This document shows, piece by piece, positions 62,583 through 64,000 of a stretch of 64,000 nucleotides of DNA (its first letter is position 1; every line of letters begins with the position of its first letter). Where the stretch lies: positions 9,276 through 73,275 of the forward strand of contig DBEP01000015.1 of the NCBI GenBank assembly GCA_002294045.1. The letters are read 5' to 3'. The notes beneath the pieces are model-generated. The model was given only the letters and a program-made list of their open reading frames with translations, made no database searches and was not told the DNA's origin. The translations under genes and the position numbers were made by a program. The stretch comes from Lachnoclostridium sp. UBA903. GTDB lineage: Bacteria; Bacillota; Clostridia; Lachnospirales; Lachnospiraceae.

Positions 62583-62725
62583 ATTTCACGGAAATTTAAG
62601 TGAATGTCCAAAGAAAAAAGCTTTTCAGGCAGGAGCGCACTCCGTGTAAACGCAAGCATGGAATTTATACCGGCCTTAGCGTGAGCGTATGCCGGGACAT
62701 ATGCATTTTTCCTGCCTTTATTAAG
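62583..62725 (+). repeat. Post-terminator hairpins before proS
   Basis: TTCAC..GTGAA follows the T-run, as in the copies at 241, 27496 and 40210. A larger inverted repeat, AGGCAGGA (62628) with TCCTGCCT (62711), encloses smaller pairs. No gene. Confidence 0.45.
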
Positions 62726-62771
62726 ACATTTTGATTTGATGAAATCAATTAGAGTAGAAGGAGAGAACGTT

Positions 62772-64000
62772 ATGGCTAAGGAAAAGAAATTAGTGGAAGC
62801 AATTACCTCAATGGAAGAGGATTTTGCGCAGTGGTACACGGATGTGGTTAAAAAAGCAGAATTAATTGACTACTCCAGTATAAGGGGATGTATGATTTTA
62901 AGGCCCAACGGTTATGCCATTTGGGAGAATATCCAGAAAGAGCTGGACAGAAGATTTAAGGAAACCGGTGTGGAAAATGTATATCTGCCCATGTTTATTC
63001 CGGAAAGCCTTTTGCAGAAGGAAAAAGATCATGTGGAGGGTTTTGCGCCTGAAGTAGCCTGGGTTACCCACGGGGGACTGGAGCCTTTGCAGGAGAGATT
63101 GTGTGTAAGGCCCACTTCCGAAACCTTATTCTGTGACTTGTATTCCAATATTATACAGTCTTACAGGGACCTGCCTAAATTATATAATCAATGGTGCTCA
63201 GTTGTAAGGTGGGAAAAGACAACAAGACCGTTCCTGCGTTCCATGGAATTTCTGTGGCAGGAAGGCCATACGGCACATGCCACGGCAGAAGAAGCAGAAG
63301 AGAGAACCATCCAAATGCTAAATGTATATTCTGATTTCTGTGAACAGGTTCTTGCAATTCCCATGATTAAGGGAAGAAAAACGGATAAGGAAAAATTCGC
63401 AGGCGCCCATTCGACGTATACCATAGAAGCCATGATGCACGACGGCAAGGCACTGCAATCCGGCACCAGCCATAATTTCGGAGACGGTTTTGCCCGTGCT
63501 TTTGATATTCAGTATACGGATAAGGACAATACCCTCCAATACGTACACCAGACCTCCTGGGGCCTGTCCACACGTATCATCGGTGCCATCATCATGGTAC
63601 ACGGGGATGACAGCGGTTTAGTCCTGCCTCCCCGAATTGCACCGGTTCAGGTTATGATTACTCCCATAGCGCAGCATAAGGAAGGGGTACTGGGGAAAGC
63701 CTTTGAACTTAAGGAAAAGCTGGGAGCTTTCCGGGTCAAGGTGGATGATTCCGACAAGAGCCCCGGCTGGAAATTCAGCGAACAGGAAATGCGCGGTATT
63801 CCCATTCGTATTGAAATCGGGCCTAAAGATATGGAAGCAAACCAAGCGGTTATTGTACGCCGTGATACCAGGGAAAAGATTGCTGCATCCCTGGATAATA
63901 TGGAAGCGGCTGTTGGAGAAGTGCTGGATAGCATGCAGGAGGAAATGCTTAAAAGAGCCAGGGAGCACCGTGATACTCATACTTATAGTGCCGCCGGCTT
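62772..64000 (+). CDS. proS: Prolyl-tRNA synthetase, partial (3' end beyond window)
   Basis: The first 409 codons are present without a stop, so the gene runs past the window end. The protein is of the archaeal/eukaryotic-like ProRS type (no editing insertion), as in many clostridia and Thermus. Class II motif 2 (VVRWEKTTRPFLRSMEFLWQ) and GTSHNFGDGFARAFDI are clear, and the anticodon-binding domain starts near LPPRIAPVQVMITPIA. GAAGGAGAG precedes the ATG. Expression is controlled by the T-box upstream. Confidence 0.95.
   Translation, partial: MAKEKKLVEAITSMEEDFAQWYTDVVKKAELIDYSSIRGCMILRPNGYAIWENIQKELDRRFKETGVENVYLPMFIPESLLQKEKDHVEGFAPEVAWVTHGGLEPLQERLCVRPTSETLFCDLYSNIIQSYRDLPKLYNQWCSVVRWEKTTRPFLRSMEFLWQEGHTAHATAEEAEERTIQMLNVYSDFCEQVLAIPMIKGRKTDKEKFAGAHSTYTIEAMMHDGKALQSGTSHNFGDGFARAFDIQYTDKDNTLQYVHQTSWGLSTRIIGAIIMVHGDDSGLVLPPRIAPVQVMITPIAQHKEGVLGKAFELKEKLGAFRVKVDDSDKSPGWKFSEQEMRGIPIRIEIGPKDMEANQAVIVRRDTREKIAASLDNMEAAVGEVLDSMQEEMLKRAREHRDTHTYSAAG

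Overview
The window looks like chromosome from a low-to-moderate GC, strictly anaerobic Firmicute, most likely Lachnospiraceae (Clostridiales). This rests on strong AGGAGG-type ribosome sites, S-box and T-box leaders, a large Bacillus/Clostridium-type SRP RNA, an anaerobic ribonucleotide reductase with its radical-SAM activase, a pyrophosphate-type phosphofructokinase, a TM1266-family (FeFe-hydrogenase-associated) protein and a Cys-rich KTR protein. No rRNA, tRNA, CRISPR array, phage gene or transposase is visible.

Layout. 1-520: dispersed repeats, a terminator and a promoter. 521-1750: PPi-dependent phosphofructokinase. 1770-8813: sugar ABC importer (binding protein and two permeases) with a YesM/YesN-type two-component system. 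8994-11605: nrdG-nrdD behind two NrdR boxes. 11970-14262: ABC-F ATPase and YqeY. 14263-22802: probable beta-1,2-oligoglucan utilisation locus, with a GH94 phosphorylase divergent from an LplB/LplC-type importer and a LacI regulator with matching operators. 23147-26956: a conserved unknown protein, GNAT, a radical SAM protein and tadA. 27165-30901: an RNA-rich stretch with SRP RNA, a raiA-like RNA, a large cNMP-domain protein and an unclassified transcript. 31029-41612: orphan ABC ATPase, TPR/P-loop protein, Mn-type pyrophosphatase, Ig-like protein, flavin reductase, a shikimate-kinase-like protein, murA, an HD-GYP phosphodiesterase and SAM-riboswitch-controlled metK. 41961-44136: histidine kinase and response regulator bracketed by a repeat. 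44335-48041: strong promoter, unclassified leader RNA, TM1266-family regulator, NitT/TauT-like ABC importer and nitroreductase. 48199-50330: a kinase/ParB-like fusion and an AI-2E family protein. 50402-57765: TetR, KTR protein, two ABC half-transporters and a full ECF transporter. 57775-62290: MurNAc recycling locus (MurR, MurQ, PTS EIIBC, MupG-like). 62322-64000: T-box leader and proS, cut by the window end.

Several units work as closed circuits. The GH94 locus combines import, intracellular phosphorolysis and a regulator whose likely operators lie at both divergent promoters. The mur locus combines PTS uptake with phosphorylation, MupG cleavage, MurQ etherase and MurR control. The TetR cluster has the gene order of siderophore/metallophore importers such as the equibactin system, but no biosynthetic genes. 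The least explained unit is the TM1266-ABC-nitroreductase operon with its leader RNA.

The intergenic DNA is unusually rich in short dispersed elements. At least five families can be recognised by eye. Several copies start directly after a Rho-independent terminator T-run, and some keep their hairpins although the stem sequences differ.
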